NCBI RefSeq assembly: GCF_003313325.1
Contig: NZ_QMHQ01000001.1
Location: 62,001 to 126,000 of the forward strand
Source of the DNA: Pedobacter namyangjuensis
GTDB lineage: Bacteria > Bacteroidota > Bacteroidia > Sphingobacteriales > Sphingobacteriaceae
DNA length: 64,000 bases
Direction of reading: 5' to 3'
The translations under genes were made by a program, and so were the position numbers. Positions 1 to 8,790 of the stretch are shown piece by piece; positions within the stretch are counted from its first letter, which is position 1; each line of letters starts with the position of its first letter. The notes under the pieces were generated by a model. It searched no databases and was not told the DNA's origin. It saw only the letters and a program-made list of their open reading frames with translations.

Positions 1-483
1 TAAATCAACATTTAAGTCCTCTATTGTCGCAATCAAATTAAAATTAAATAAGTTGTTGCCTTTTAAATTTGTAAATGACGGAGCATAAAGAAAAATAATT
101 ATTCTATTTCTAAATTCTTTGGCATTAAAGCCGTCTTTAAAACTAACTTTTAATACACCATTAGTTACATTAAATGTGATTTGGTCTTTCAAATCTTCAG
201 GCACCTTTGCGCCAAAATTGTTATCGTTGTTTAGATGTAACTCTATGCTCGAACCTTTAGCATCACCAAATTCAATCTGCGTAAATGGCGCATTAATTTT
301 TACAGCTATCTTGCCAGAAGATTTACCGGCAAAAGTGTTGTTGTTTTCGTCCGGAGCTTGAAACCTATCAGCGGTATATGTTCCCTTTTTATATTGTGTA
401 GCAGAAACGATAACCATTCCTAAAACCGGAATTAGGATTAGCGCCGTAGCAAAAGCGATTAAAATTTTATTACTTGTCTTCAT
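1..483 (-). CDS. Membrane-anchored hypothetical protein (3' end outside window)
   Basis: A leftward frame opens with ATG at 483 and stays open for 161 codons to the window edge, so the C-terminus is missing. One hydrophobic segment lies at about residues 7-27, followed by a polar domain rich in Asn, Lys and beta-type alternation; the anchor suggests an extracytoplasmic domain. It starts 5 bases after the GntR stop and is therefore probably the fourth gene of the ABC-transporter operon. The look is that of DUF2807/adhesin-head-like extracytoplasmic proteins found near such regulators, but the visible part is not enough to assign a family. Function unknown. Confidence 0.7.
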   Translation of the reverse strand, partial: MKTSNKILIAFATALILIPVLGMVIVSATQYKKGTYTADRFQAPDENNNTFAGKSSGKIAVKINAPFTQIEFGDAKGSSIELHLNNDNNFGAKVPEDLKDQITFNVTNGVLKVSFKDGFNAKEFRNRIIIFLYAPSFTNLKGNNLFNFNLIATIEDLNVDL

Positions 484-488
484 TTTAT

Positions 489-863
489 TTATGAATTAAA
501 ATTTTCTTTAACAAATGAGTTATAACGTGTTTGTAATTCATCAAAACCTATGTTTAATAAATACACGTTTCTAAATACCACCGGAAGTTCTTCTTCCATA
601 AATTGGGTTTTGCGATAGTCTTTTACATTTGCTATCGCTTCGTCGGCCACAAAAAAACCAATCCCTCTTTTATTATTGATGATATTTTTATTCTGCAGTA
701 ACTCGTAGGTACGCATTACTGTATTAGGATTTACCTCTAGTTCTACCGCCATTTCTCTAACAGACGGTACTTTTTCGTCGGCTTTCCATTTGCTCAGCAA
801 AATGTGCTCGCAAACGTAGTCGGCTATTTGAAGGTATATTGCTTTATTATCTCTAAATTCCAT
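489..863 (-). CDS. GntR-family transcriptional regulator, YtrA subfamily
   Basis: This 124-residue protein has an N-terminal winged helix at about residues 10-75 with the GntR signature KVPSVREMAVELEVNPNTV, then a short helical tail. That length, without a large effector domain, is typical of the YtrA subfamily, which represses neighbouring ABC-transporter genes. It lies downstream of an ATPase and a permease in the same orientation, 17 bases after the permease stop, and 5 bases before the next gene. A YtrA-like inverted repeat lies just upstream of the ATPase start at 2551-2574, so autoregulation of the whole operon is likely. The inducer is unknown. Confidence 0.88.
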   Translation of the reverse strand: MEFRDNKAIYLQIADYVCEHILLSKWKADEKVPSVREMAVELEVNPNTVMRTYELLQNKNIINNKRGIGFFVADEAIANVKDYRKTQFMEEELPVVFRNVYLLNIGFDELQTRYNSFVKENFNS

Positions 864-880
864 GTCTATACCAATTTAAA

Positions 881-1711
881 TTAAACCTGTTTTTCTTTAA
901 GGCGTATGTAGCCAATCGTCCAAAAAATTAACGTTAGCACTGCAAAAAATGCAAAGATTGCCAATTCTGCTCCAGCATCTGTAGGCTTAAAGTTCTGCCT
1001 ATCATGCTCAATCATTATCTTTCCTTCAAAAAGTAAACGACCGGTATTGTAAAGAATAAAAGACCAAACACCTGAAAATATGATTACCGAAATCGCTGTC
1101 TTTATATAATGGAATCTGTTAAAGTAAAGAGAGCCTAAAAGGAATACGCTGGTTACAAAAAAGGGCACCATAATAAACAGCGACTTGAATTTTTCTGGGA
1201 AATTTTTGGTAAAGAAATACATTGCATTATCTACAGTTTCTGTTACTTGCCCTCTGGCATCTGTGTAAGAAGTTACGTTACTAACGGTGGCAAAAGAACT
1301 CCTAACCTTACTAACAAAAGCGAGATCGGCCAGGTAAAATACTAGCGTGAAACTTGCCACACTTAATATTGTTGTAAAGAATACACCTGTTAAAAACTTC
1401 TCGAAAGTAGAAGCGGGAATCATCAAATCTATTATCGCCTTTGGCTTTTGACCTAGGTGCGCAAAGTAGCTACTGCTAATTACCGTAATAAATAAAAAAC
1501 CAAATATGATAAATAAAGGCTCTCTAAAACCCAAATCTCTTTGAGAAAAAGATGGTCTTTCAGCGAAAAAAACATCCCATAAAGAGAACGTATAAAAGGT
1601 GATGATAACCCCTAAGGCAACCCCAACTGTAATCAGAAAAATTTTGCCAAATTCTAGCCATTGTCTTTTTAGTAAAAGACCAAAACGTTGTATGTTAAAT
1701 GTATTGTTCAT
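881..1711 (-). CDS. ABC transporter permease (YtrA-operon type)
   Basis: A 276-residue integral membrane protein with about six hydrophobic helices (near residues 24-45, 68-88, 105-128, 178-198, 205-225 and 248-268) and a large hydrophilic loop between helices 3 and 4. It has no ATP-binding motifs. The gene begins 6 bases after the stop of the ATPase gene and is followed by the GntR gene, the standard order for a two-gene exporter under a YtrA-type repressor. The substrate cannot be read from sequence; relatives are linked to envelope stress or peptide-antibiotic export. Inner-membrane location is certain, substrate is not. Confidence 0.8.
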   Translation of the reverse strand: MNNTFNIQRFGLLLKRQWLEFGKIFLITVGVALGVIITFYTFSLWDVFFAERPSFSQRDLGFREPLFIIFGFLFITVISSSYFAHLGQKPKAIIDLMIPASTFEKFLTGVFFTTILSVASFTLVFYLADLAFVSKVRSSFATVSNVTSYTDARGQVTETVDNAMYFFTKNFPEKFKSLFIMVPFFVTSVFLLGSLYFNRFHYIKTAISVIIFSGVWSFILYNTGRLLFEGKIMIEHDRQNFKPTDAGAELAIFAFFAVLTLIFWTIGYIRLKEKQV

Positions 1712-1717
1712 GTCTGT

Positions 1718-2545
1718 TTAGTTAAAGATTGGTTTAAGTTTGTTTTTCTGTGTAAGCACCGCGTTAAACAACAACTCCAAATCAAGTTTGCTATCTTCAT
1801 CATGGAAGTTAGGTACTACAGCATTGTAGCCAGACAACGATGGTTCGGCGTAGATAATCGTATCATCAATTTCCTTAACACGTTTAAAGCAAAGCTTATT
1901 GGTAATCTCTTCCACAGATGCTTTTAAAGCCACGCTGTTTTCGTCTAGCATTATAACCGTATCTATCAGATTGTCCAAGTCTCTAACCTGGTGCGTAGAA
2001 ATAATAATGCAACGATCTTCTGTTAATGCCGAAGCCATAATTTTACGGAACTGTGCTTTCGAAGGGATATCAAGTCCATTGGTTGGCTCATCCATAATTA
2101 CAAATTTTGCTTGTGTAGCTAAGCCAAAGGCGATGATTAATTTCTTTTTCTGCCCGTAAGACATGTCGATTAGTTTTTGCCCTGCCGGGATATCGAACTC
2201 TGCCAATAGATTAGCAAAATACGTATGATCGAAATTTGGATAAAAAGCCGCATTTGCTTTTACGTAAGCATCTATTTTAACCGCAGGCAAATAAAATTCT
2301 TCTGGTATAAAACAAATTTGACTTAATAAAGCAGGTTGGCGTTTTGCAGGATCGAAACCCAAAACATCCATTTTGCCACTTTGCGCATAAACCAAACCCG
2401 CCAAGTTTTTTAACAAGGTTGATTTGCCCGCACCGTTTTTGCCCAATAAGCCATAAATATGGCCGGCGCTTAGTTGCATGCTCAAATCTTTAAAGAGCAA
2501 TTTCTTTTTATTATACCCGAAATTGAGGTTGTTAATTGTTATCAT
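1718..2545 (-). CDS. ABC transporter ATP-binding protein
   Basis: A 275-residue ATPase of the ABC class. Walker A GLLGKNGAGKSTLL is near residue 35, the ABC signature is the divergent MSYGQKKKL near residue 140, Walker B FVIMDEPTNGLD is near residue 160, and the switch His is in IIISTHQ. The C-terminal 60 residues are a non-conserved extension. It is the first gene of the operon and should energise the adjacent permease. A palindrome with YtrA-operator spacing sits 6 bases upstream of its start codon, indicating repression by the GntR protein two genes downstream. Confidence 0.92.
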   Translation of the reverse strand: MITINNLNFGYNKKKLLFKDLSMQLSAGHIYGLLGKNGAGKSTLLKNLAGLVYAQSGKMDVLGFDPAKRQPALLSQICFIPEEFYLPAVKIDAYVKANAAFYPNFDHTYFANLLAEFDIPAGQKLIDMSYGQKKKLIIAFGLATQAKFVIMDEPTNGLDIPSKAQFRKIMASALTEDRCIIISTHQVRDLDNLIDTVIMLDENSVALKASVEEITNKLCFKRVKEIDDTIIYAEPSLSGYNAVVPNFHDEDSKLDLELLFNAVLTQKNKLKPIFN

Positions 2546-2550
2546 TCTCT

Positions 2551-2574
2551 ACTGTATTAGTTAAATAATACACT
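2551..2574 (-). promoter_or_regulatory. Candidate YtrA-type operator
   Basis: Read on the minus strand the site is AGTGTA, 12 bases, TACAGT; the core TGTATTA-N6-TAATACA at 2553-2572 is a perfect inverted repeat. Known YtrA-family operators are AGTGTA-type inverted repeats with similar spacing. It lies 5-29 bases before the ATPase start codon, where bound repressor would block transcription. Assignment to the local GntR protein is inference. Confidence 0.7.
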
Positions 2575-2859
2575 AAAGTATAATGTTATTTTTGTTCCAC
2601 CAAATTATTTACGAAATATATTTTTTGGGATGAGAAGTGAAAATGAAAAAATGGCTCAGAATACCCTCAGAACCATATCTGGGCATGTTTTTATTTTGAA
2701 AAGCTTTTGCAGTAGTTATTTAGGAAAAGGCAGTCTGTTTTCCATTTCAATATTTTTGTTAAAGTTGTAATGGCCACTCACTTTAGTAGACGGAAAACTT
2801 ATACACTATTTAGGTGTGCATTTAGCAACTGTAAATAGAAGCATTAACCACAGTTCTAT

Positions 2860-2979
2860 AAACGGGATAGCAACGGAAATCCTTTTTGTGGTAGCTGAGC
2901 GTATTAAAAGTCCACAAAAAGATTGTAGTGATAGCCCGACCAACATTAATTAGCGCTACTGCAACTGCTTTTCAAAAAA
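2860..2979 (+). repeat. Modular dispersed repeat, copy A
   Basis: Left arm (2860-2891) contains GGAAATCCTTTTTGTGG; right arm (2912-2940) contains CCACAAAAAGATTG and ends in GCCCGAC; a conserved tail ends in TGCTTTTCAAAAA at about 2978. The centres of the arms pair. Same architecture as the copies at 13447, 48298, 48500, 54913 and 57632. Non-coding. Confidence 0.75.
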
Positions 2980-2984
2980 TCTGA

Positions 2985-3063
2985 AGATATGATCCTTAGA
3001 CTATGCTCAAGGATGACAAAATTTGTTAGGCGATCTGTCATTCAGGCCGAAGCGAAGAATCTA
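2985..3063. repeat. Inverted pair of the GTCATCCTGAGCG-type repeat
   Basis: The left half reads like GATCC..GACTATGCTCAAGGATGAC (about 2987-3016) and the right half GTCATTCAGGCCGAAGCGAA (from 3037). They are degenerate reverse complements of each other. The same sequence family recurs at 33417-33440, inside copy F (54990-55065) and in frame within hisS (32789-32815). Confidence 0.65.
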
Positions 3064-3118
3064 TAAAACAACGTTGGCAGATTGCTCCAAAATTGGAATG
3101 ACAAAACGCATAAAAAAT

Positions 3119-3155
3119 TCGCGGATTCGTAAGTTAATGACCTGCGAATCCGCGA
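3119..3155 (-). terminator. Hairpin downstream of the TonB receptor gene
   Basis: Perfect 11-bp arms TCGCGGATTCG (3119-3129) and CGAATCCGCGA (3145-3155) enclose a 15-base loop; an A-rich run at 3112-3117 would be a U-run in leftward RNA. It is about 60 bases past the receptor stop. It may be a terminator or a member of a wider palindrome family. Confidence 0.55.
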
Positions 3156-3171
3156 CTTTATAAGTAAGTAT

Positions 3172-3202
3172 CATTACGGTACCCAATCAAGTTGGGTATG
3201 AC
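3172..3202 (-). repeat. GTCATACCCAACTTGATTGG repeat, copy 1
   Basis: Read on the minus strand this is a GTCAT block, a CCCAACTTGATTGGG hairpin core and a CGTAATG end. A near-identical copy lies on the plus strand at 24925-24955. Both copies lie immediately downstream of genes, so they may act in RNA 3' ends. Confidence 0.7.
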
Positions 3203-3215
3203 GAAAAAATTAAAC

Positions 3216-5516
3216 TTACAAAATTGGCACACTTATACCGAAACTTACATTTCTTCCAGCATTGTAAATGCCAACGGGCTTATACCTGCTTAAGTGGTTA
3301 TAGTATAATTTATTGGTTAGGTTCTGTCCGGTTACCCAAACATTAATTTTACCTCGTTTAACTTTAAAAGAAGTTCCAACACCTGCGTCAAGCAAAGTGT
3401 AACCATCCGTTTGGGTTTCAAACGCGTCAAATCGGTTTTGTTTAAAAACGTTAGTTAAACCAACTTTTATAAAACTATTATCCAACCCTTTTAAGTTTGG
3501 TTCGAAACGCAGTTCGTTATTTAAACTTGCCGCCGGGATAAATGGCAAAGCAGAGTTATCTGCACGGTTGGTACCTTTTACATAGGAGAATGTATTTTCG
3601 AAATGTAGGGATTTGATTAAATGGAAATCGACAGATGCTTCGCCACCAATTAAATCGGCATCGGTTTGTACAAAACGATAAACTGGCAAAATGGTACTTA
3701 AACCATCTTCATCTACAAAGGGCGTGGTTTCGTTGTTAAAATTTCCTGGGTATATGTAATTGTAAATACGATTGCTGTAAGCGTTTAAACCTAAGGTTAC
3801 CTTTTCGCCCGAGTATTCTAAACCTAAATCAAATTGCAAACTAGTTTCTTGTTTTAAATCGCTATTACCGATCTCGTACCTAAATGTACCTTCGTGCCTT
3901 CCGTTTGCACCCAATTCTGCTATGTTTGGCGCTCTAAATCCAGATCCTGCATTACCTCTAAGCACTAAATCTTTGGCTATTTCATAAGCAACGCCAATAG
4001 AGCCAGAAATATTAGAAAAGTTATTCTTAAAAGCAGAAAATACTTGTTCGCCATCGGCAGTTAAATCTTTTCCACTAATGGTTTTATAATCATAACGTAC
4101 ACCTGCGTTTATAGCACCTTTTTCAAAATTTCTTTTCAGATAAGCAAATGCGCCAATGTTATTGCTTGTATAATCTGGAATCAGATATTCGTCGCCTTTA
4201 TTGGCATTGGTTTGGTACATACCTTGTAAACCTAGTGTTGGCTCCCAGTTGCCTGTACTTGGAAAAGAATATTTAACATCATAAGTATAAGATTCTAAAT
4301 TAAGGTTTAAGCCAGCTTCGTCTTCGCTCTCTTCAAATTCTTTACGAATGTTTTTCTGAAACGCTAGCGTAGACTTTAATTGTCCGCCACCTAAAAGGAT
4401 ATTACTATTTAAAGCAGCACGATAGTGGTTTATATTTTGATAAGGCAAGCCAAGCTTTCTTTTACGAGCATCAGCATTGCTAATCACATCGCCATCTTCG
4501 TTTAAATAATTTCCATCCGCATCTGGTCCTTCTTCTACCAAACCAACATTGGTATTAAACCTTGATAAATTTAAATGTGCGTAACCCCAAGTTTTGTTTA
4601 AACCGAGCATTCCGTTAACGTTAGTTTCGTTAAAACCTGCATTCGGAACTGTCTTATCCTTGTAGCTAAAACCATAGGCATTTTTGTAGGACACTCTACC
4701 GCGGTAAACAAAGCCATTACTGTTGCCCTGCATCATTAGAGACGATGCCGTTAAACCATTATTGGTACTGTAATATGTAGTGAAATTACCATTATGCTCG
4801 CCCATTGCCGGCACAAAATCATCTATAACATTAATCACACCGCCCAATGCGTCAGAGCCGTAAAGCAAACTTGCTGGTCCTTTTAAAACTTCAACTCTCG
4901 CTGCCGAAAACTGGTCTACTTGTATGCCGTGTTCATCTCCCCATTGTTGGCCTTCTTCCCTTGCGCCATCAACAATTGTTAAAACCCTATTGTAACCTAA
5001 ACCCCTAATGGTTGGCTTAGAAATAGCTCCGCCAGTAGAAATCTGCGAGATTCCGGGCACTTTAGCTATTGCATCAATTAGGTTTGTACCTCCGCTTTGC
5101 GCCAATTTTTCTCTGTTAACCGTTACTACAGCCAAACTATTTGTTTTGTTGTTTGCGCTAAATGGTGTTCCGGTAATTACAACTTCGGCACTTTCAATTA
5201 CCGAAATTTCTAAAGCAAAATTTAAGGGAGTGTTATTAGCCAAATCTATTTGTTTTGAGGCGGTTTTGTAGCCAGTGTATCTTACCTCTACCAAAAATTT
5301 GCCTTTGGCAGGTACGTTTTTTAAAGTAAACTCGCCATTGGCATTACTTGTGGTTACAGCTTTTAAATCTGATATGTAAATTGTTGCGCCAACTAAAGGC
5401 TGCTGTGTCTCTGCGTCTGTAATCTTTCCTGTTACCTCTGCGTATTTATTAGCAAAAGCCGGAATTGCTAAAAAGGCGAAAAATATCGCAATTAGCAAAT
5501 TATGAATAAACTTCAT
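3216..5516 (-). CDS. TonB-dependent outer-membrane receptor, probable metal uptake
   Basis: A 766-residue receptor. Signal peptide 1-22, a carboxypeptidase-regulatory-like beta domain about 27-112, a plug domain about 120-235 (RGLGYNRVLTIVDGAREEG; VEVLKGPASLLYGSDALGG), then a 22-strand-type barrel ending in ISVPIL. It is energised by TonB and imports a ligand across the outer membrane. The plug stretch QWGDEHGIQVDQFSA resembles ZnuD-like and copper/zinc receptors, and the preceding gene encodes a His/Cys-rich small protein, so a transition-metal substrate is the best inference. There is no SusD partner, which argues against glycan uptake. The two genes are 92 bases apart. Confidence 0.88.
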   Translation of the reverse strand: MKFIHNLLIAIFFAFLAIPAFANKYAEVTGKITDAETQQPLVGATIYISDLKAVTTSNANGEFTLKNVPAKGKFLVEVRYTGYKTASKQIDLANNTPLNFALEISVIESAEVVITGTPFSANNKTNSLAVVTVNREKLAQSGGTNLIDAIAKVPGISQISTGGAISKPTIRGLGYNRVLTIVDGAREEGQQWGDEHGIQVDQFSAARVEVLKGPASLLYGSDALGGVINVIDDFVPAMGEHNGNFTTYYSTNNGLTASSLMMQGNSNGFVYRGRVSYKNAYGFSYKDKTVPNAGFNETNVNGMLGLNKTWGYAHLNLSRFNTNVGLVEEGPDADGNYLNEDGDVISNADARKRKLGLPYQNINHYRAALNSNILLGGGQLKSTLAFQKNIRKEFEESEDEAGLNLNLESYTYDVKYSFPSTGNWEPTLGLQGMYQTNANKGDEYLIPDYTSNNIGAFAYLKRNFEKGAINAGVRYDYKTISGKDLTADGEQVFSAFKNNFSNISGSIGVAYEIAKDLVLRGNAGSGFRAPNIAELGANGRHEGTFRYEIGNSDLKQETSLQFDLGLEYSGEKVTLGLNAYSNRIYNYIYPGNFNNETTPFVDEDGLSTILPVYRFVQTDADLIGGEASVDFHLIKSLHFENTFSYVKGTNRADNSALPFIPAASLNNELRFEPNLKGLDNSFIKVGLTNVFKQNRFDAFETQTDGYTLLDAGVGTSFKVKRGKINVWVTGQNLTNKLYYNHLSRYKPVGIYNAGRNVSFGISVPIL

Positions 5517-5608
5517 TTCTTAAAATTTTATAATAATAAATAGAAAAGCATCGCCCGAAAGGGCAAAAGCTAAATAATTGACCGCACCAATATGTGCTAT
5601 GAAAAAAT

Positions 5609-5941
5609 TTAGGAAATTGTAGGCGGTCCTCTGAGTGAGGTTGAAATGAGCGCCGTGTAGCTGTTTTCTACTCGTTCTACAGGAGTACCTAATTTTATAC
5701 TTTGCATATATACCGTAGGCAATACGCTGGCAACAGTGTAGTCTTTTTCGAAATGCGCTTTACAAATCAGACAAGTTTCTGCCGACGTTTTAATGTGAAA
5801 ATGGTGTGTACAGTTTTTCTCTACAACTACCTTTAGCTCGTGGTGATGATGAAAAATGCTCCACGGAGTAATTGCAAGCGAAAACACCCATAATAAAACG
5901 AGGGTTAGTGTGCGTTCAATATTTTCTCGGCGTTTTTTCAA
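5609..5941 (-). CDS. Small His/Cys-rich membrane protein (DUF2946-like)
   Basis: The frame has one hydrophobic segment followed by HHHH, a CTHHFH stretch and CLIC, and ends in SLRGPPTIS. Metal-ligand residues plus a C-terminal RGPP resemble DUF2946-type proteins that accompany copper-related receptors. An ATG exists at 5995, but it would leave 9 bases to the divergent urocanase start, and a -7 element (CAAACGTA on the plus strand, 5949-5956) lies inside that extension. A TTG at 5941 gives about 110 residues starting just before the membrane segment and is preferred. It is likely co-transcribed with the TonB receptor. Metal sensing or trafficking is inference. Confidence 0.65.
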   Translation of the reverse strand: MKKRRENIERTLTLVLLWVFSLAITPWSIFHHHHELKVVVEKNCTHHFHIKTSAETCLICKAHFEKDYTVASVLPTVYMQSIKLGTPVERVENSYTALISTSLRGPPTIS

Positions 5942-5948
5942 TGTGATG

Positions 5949-5956
5949 CAAACGTA
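5949..5956 (-). promoter_or_regulatory. -7 element for the His/Cys protein and TonB receptor
   Basis: CAAACGTA on the plus strand is TACGTTTG on the minus strand, matching the Bacteroidota TAnnTTTG box. It would start RNA near 5945, immediately before the TTG start. No clear -33 TTG was found. Confidence 0.45.
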
Positions 5957-5976
5957 AACAAATAACAATAATTTTC

Positions 5977-5984
5977 TACATTTG
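5977..5984 (+). promoter_or_regulatory. -7 element for the urocanate hydratase gene
   Basis: TACATTTG matches TAnnTTTG and predicts a transcription start near 5988, a leader of about 17 bases before the ATG at 6005. It is back to back with the leftward element at 5949-5956. No good -33 box was seen. Confidence 0.45.
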
Positions 5985-6004
5985 AGTTGTAACATTGCCT
6001 TGAT

Positions 6005-7672
6005 ATGACCACAAATATAAACGAGGGTTTAAACCTAAAAATAAAGAATACACCTACCGGAAATACATTAACTTGTAAAGGATGGGTGCAAGAAGCCGCA
6101 TTACGAATGTTGTTGAATAATTTAGATCCGGATGTTGCAGAGCGACCAGAAGACTTGATTGTTTACGGTGGCAGAGGAAAGGCGGCCCGCAACAAAGAAG
6201 CGCTCGAACTTATCATTAAGGCATTACAAAATCTAGAAGAAGATGAAACTTTATTAATCCAATCGGGCAAACCTGTAGGTATTTTACCGACGCATAAAGA
6301 TGCCCCGAGGGTATTAATATCAAATTCGCAATTGGTACCGAAATGGGCTACACAGCAAAATTTTGATGAACTTGAAGACAAAGGTTTAATGATGTACGGT
6401 CAAATGACCGCTGGCTCGTGGATTTACATCGGTTCGCAAGGGATTGTTCAAGGCACTTACGAAACTTATTCGGCGCTTGCCAAAAAACATTTTCAAAGCA
6501 ATTTAAAAGGAACGTTAAATGTTACCGCAGGTTTAGGCGGAATGGGCGGCGCACAACCCTTGGCCATTACCATGAACCAAGGTGTTTGCCTAGCGGCGGA
6601 TGTGGAAGAATGGCGTATTAAAAAGCGTTTAGAAACCAGATATATTGATGAGATCTGCTACGATATTGACGAGGCAATTGACCGAGCGTTACGGTACAAG
6701 CAAGAGAAAAAAGCACTTTCAATCGGTGTAGTTTGTAATGCGGTTGAGCTTTTACAGCATTTAATTGATCGAAATATTACCCCTGATACTTTAACAGATC
6801 AAACTTCGGCACACGATCCACTAATTGGTTATTTTCCAGAGGGATTAACGGTTAATGATGCTAGCGAATTAAGAGAAAAAAATCCTGAGGAATATACCAA
6901 ACGCTCGTATGCAACGATGGCAAAACACGTAGAGCAAATGCTCGAATTGCAAAAACGCGGTGCCATTACTTTTGATTACGGTAATAACTTACGCGGACGT
7001 GCTCTAGAGGTTGGCGTAAAAAACGCATTTGATTTTCCCGGATTTGTGCCAGCTTACATCAGGCCTTTGTTTTGCGAGGGAAAAGGTCCGTTTCGTTGGG
7101 CAGCGTTAAGTGGCGATCCGCAAGATATTTACGAAACAGATAAATTGATTTTAGAACTTTTTCCCGAAAACGAAAGTTTACGTCAATGGATTACGATGGC
7201 GCAGGAGCGTATTGCATTTCAAGGGTTACCGGCTAGAATTTGTTGGTTAGGCCAGGGAGAAAGAGAAAAAGCAGGTTTAGCTTTTAACAAATTGGTAGCC
7301 GACGGAAAAGTTAAAGCCCCGATAGTTATAGGTCGAGATCATTTAGACACCGGTTCGGTAGCTTCTCCAAACCGCGAAACGGAGGCCATGTTAGATGGTT
7401 CTGATGCAGTGGCGGACTGGCCAATTTTAAACGCTTTAATAAATACCGCTGGTGGTGCAAGCTGGGTATCATTACATCATGGTGGTGGTGTGGGCATTGG
7501 CTATTCTATACACGCAGGAATGGTTATTGTGGCCGACGGAACTGAAGATGCAGCAAAAAGAATTAAGCGTGTTTTACATAACGACCCTGCAATGGGTGTA
7601 ATTCGCCATGCTGATGCAGGATATGATATTGCAAAAGATACACTCAGAAAACATAGGCTCGGATTGAAGTAA
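6005..7672 (+). CDS. hutU: Urocanate hydratase
   Basis: A 555-residue cytosolic enzyme, full family length, converting urocanate to imidazolonepropionate in histidine degradation with tightly bound NAD+. Recognisable blocks are the N-terminal [11 protein letters not shown], the Gly-rich [14 protein letters not shown] of the NAD site, [14 protein letters not shown] with the catalytic Cys at residue 413, and the C-terminal [12 protein letters not shown]. The rest of the pathway (hutH, hutI, formiminotransferase) is not in this window, so the gene stands alone here. It is transcribed divergently from the metal-receptor pair. Confidence 0.97.
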   Translation: MTTNINEGLNLKIKNTPTGNTLTCKGWVQEAALRMLLNNLDPDVAERPEDLIVYGGRGKAARNKEALELIIKALQNLEEDETLLIQSGKPVGILPTHKDAPRVLISNSQLVPKWATQQNFDELEDKGLMMYGQMTAGSWIYIGSQGIVQGTYETYSALAKKHFQSNLKGTLNVTAGLGGMGGAQPLAITMNQGVCLAADVEEWRIKKRLETRYIDEICYDIDEAIDRALRYKQEKKALSIGVVCNAVELLQHLIDRNITPDTLTDQTSAHDPLIGYFPEGLTVNDASELREKNPEEYTKRSYATMAKHVEQMLELQKRGAITFDYGNNLRGRALEVGVKNAFDFPGFVPAYIRPLFCEGKGPFRWAALSGDPQDIYETDKLILELFPENESLRQWITMAQERIAFQGLPARICWLGQGEREKAGLAFNKLVADGKVKAPIVIGRDHLDTGSVASPNRETEAMLDGSDAVADWPILNALINTAGGASWVSLHHGGGVGIGYSIHAGMVIVADGTEDAAKRIKRVLHNDPAMGVIRHADAGYDIAKDTLRKHRLGLK

Positions 7673-7782
7673 CATTTAAACGTTAGCAAAAATTAGAAAA
7701 TGAAGAGCGCTTAATTTAAATCCACCTAACTTATTATTTAAAATACCCATATTTGTCTATCAATTTTTATAAGATTTAGCTC

Positions 7783-8418
7783 ATGCAACCACATAGTTTC
7801 GACGTAGATATCGTTATTCCATCATCAAACCAAAAGGTAAAAATTAATAAGGATGCTATAGTAGTTAACCAAACAACCATTGCTTGCGCAGATGTTACAG
7901 CGGTTAGATACGGTGTTTCTTTAATTGGAAAAGTTAAAAAACCAATTAAAAAAAGCTATAGCATTGAAGTAAAAAGCAAAGATGGTAAAACCGTAAGCAT
8001 CAAATTCGACAGCAAAAAAGTTGGCGAATTGTTAGAGGAAGACCATACCTACTATTACATTATGACGGGCTTGTGGCATTTTGTGAAAAAACAATTGGTT
8101 AACTTTTTCATTGAACAGTTAAACGAAAAGCAAACGCTAGAAGTGGGCGCAGCAAAGTTTAATTATGAAGGATTTACCCTGAGTTATAAAACATGGTTTT
8201 TAGGCAAAACGAAAACAGCATTGGTGCCTTGGACTGACATTAAATATCATCAGGATAAAGGCTTGTTGCATATTCAAGATCAAAACGACGCCAAAAAGAA
8301 AGTGGCCTTAAGTTTCCATTACGATTGGAACGCCGTAGTGCTAAATACGTTAATGCACTTTTTGTGGCAAGAAAAGCGAAAAGAAAAATTGCAAAAAGGC
8401 GAAAGAATTGAACCTTAA
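7783..8418 (+). CDS. Hypothetical protein with two beta-rich halves
   Basis: A 211-residue soluble protein with no signal peptide. Two halves (about 5-95 and 115-200) each show strand-rich alternation with a central aromatic helix-like stretch (YYYIMTGLWHFVKKQL; NTLMHFLWQEKR), which looks like a repeated PH-like fold. I recognise no catalytic motif. It sits 3 bases before the fluoride channel gene and is probably co-transcribed with it, though a functional link is unproven. The C-terminus is highly basic. Function unknown. Confidence 0.75.
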   Translation: MQPHSFDVDIVIPSSNQKVKINKDAIVVNQTTIACADVTAVRYGVSLIGKVKKPIKKSYSIEVKSKDGKTVSIKFDSKKVGELLEEDHTYYYIMTGLWHFVKKQLVNFFIEQLNEKQTLEVGAAKFNYEGFTLSYKTWFLGKTKTALVPWTDIKYHQDKGLLHIQDQNDAKKKVALSFHYDWNAVVLNTLMHFLWQEKRKEKLQKGERIEP

Positions 8419-8421
8419 AAA

Positions 8422-8790
8422 ATGATTAAACAACTTTTATTGGTAGGCATTGGTGGCGGTTTGGGTAGCATATTTCGCTATTTAACATCGCAACTAACGG
8501 CAAAATATTATGTCGGCACTTTTCCCTTAGCCACTTTTATTACCAATATATTAGGCTGTTTGATAATTGGCATTTTGATCGGCTATTTTTCGCACAACAA
8601 TACCGACAGCAACTTAAAACTTCTATTTATTACCGGCTTTTGCGGTGGCTACACCACGTTTTCTACATTTGCCGCAGAGAATATTTCCTTGTTGCAAAAC
8701 CAAAATTATTTAACGCTTATTGCCTACACTTTGGCAAGTGTATTAGTTGGTTTTTTAGCTGTGGGTTTGGGGTTAATGCTTAGTAAATAA
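8422..8790 (+). CDS. crcB: Fluoride-specific ion channel FluC (CrcB)
   Basis: A 122-residue inner-membrane protein with four hydrophobic helices. Family hallmarks are the N-terminal GGGLGSIFRYL, the conserved Asn in FITNILGCLIIG, and GFCGGYTTFSTFAAE, which carries the Phe and polar residues lining the dual fluoride pore. It works as an antiparallel homodimer to expel fluoride. A single gene copy here fits a homodimeric channel. I see no fluoride riboswitch upstream; the gene simply follows the hypothetical gene at a 3-base gap. Confidence 0.95.
   Translation: MIKQLLLVGIGGGLGSIFRYLTSQLTAKYYVGTFPLATFITNILGCLIIGILIGYFSHNNTDSNLKLLFITGFCGGYTTFSTFAAENISLLQNQNYLTLIAYTLASVLVGFLAVGLGLMLSK

Larger units (their letters stand above)
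2546..3215. other. Intergenic region rich in dispersed repeats
   Basis: No plausible gene was found in this 670-base gap. It holds the operator of the ABC operon at its left end, one copy of the modular repeat (2860-2979), an inverted pair of the second repeat family (2985-3063), a perfect 11-bp hairpin (3119-3155) and a copy of a GTCAT/CCCAACTTG repeat (3172-3202) just after the TonB-receptor stop codon. Confidence 0.7.

Noticed and set aside
119..361. Open frame on the plus strand opposite the truncated anchored protein
   Set aside because: It is the complement of a well-formed minus-strand frame that has a proper start, a membrane segment and operon spacing.
7673..8421. Possible fluoride riboswitch before crcB
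   Set aside because: The gene follows another coding gene by 3 bases and no conserved aptamer pattern was found upstream of that gene.
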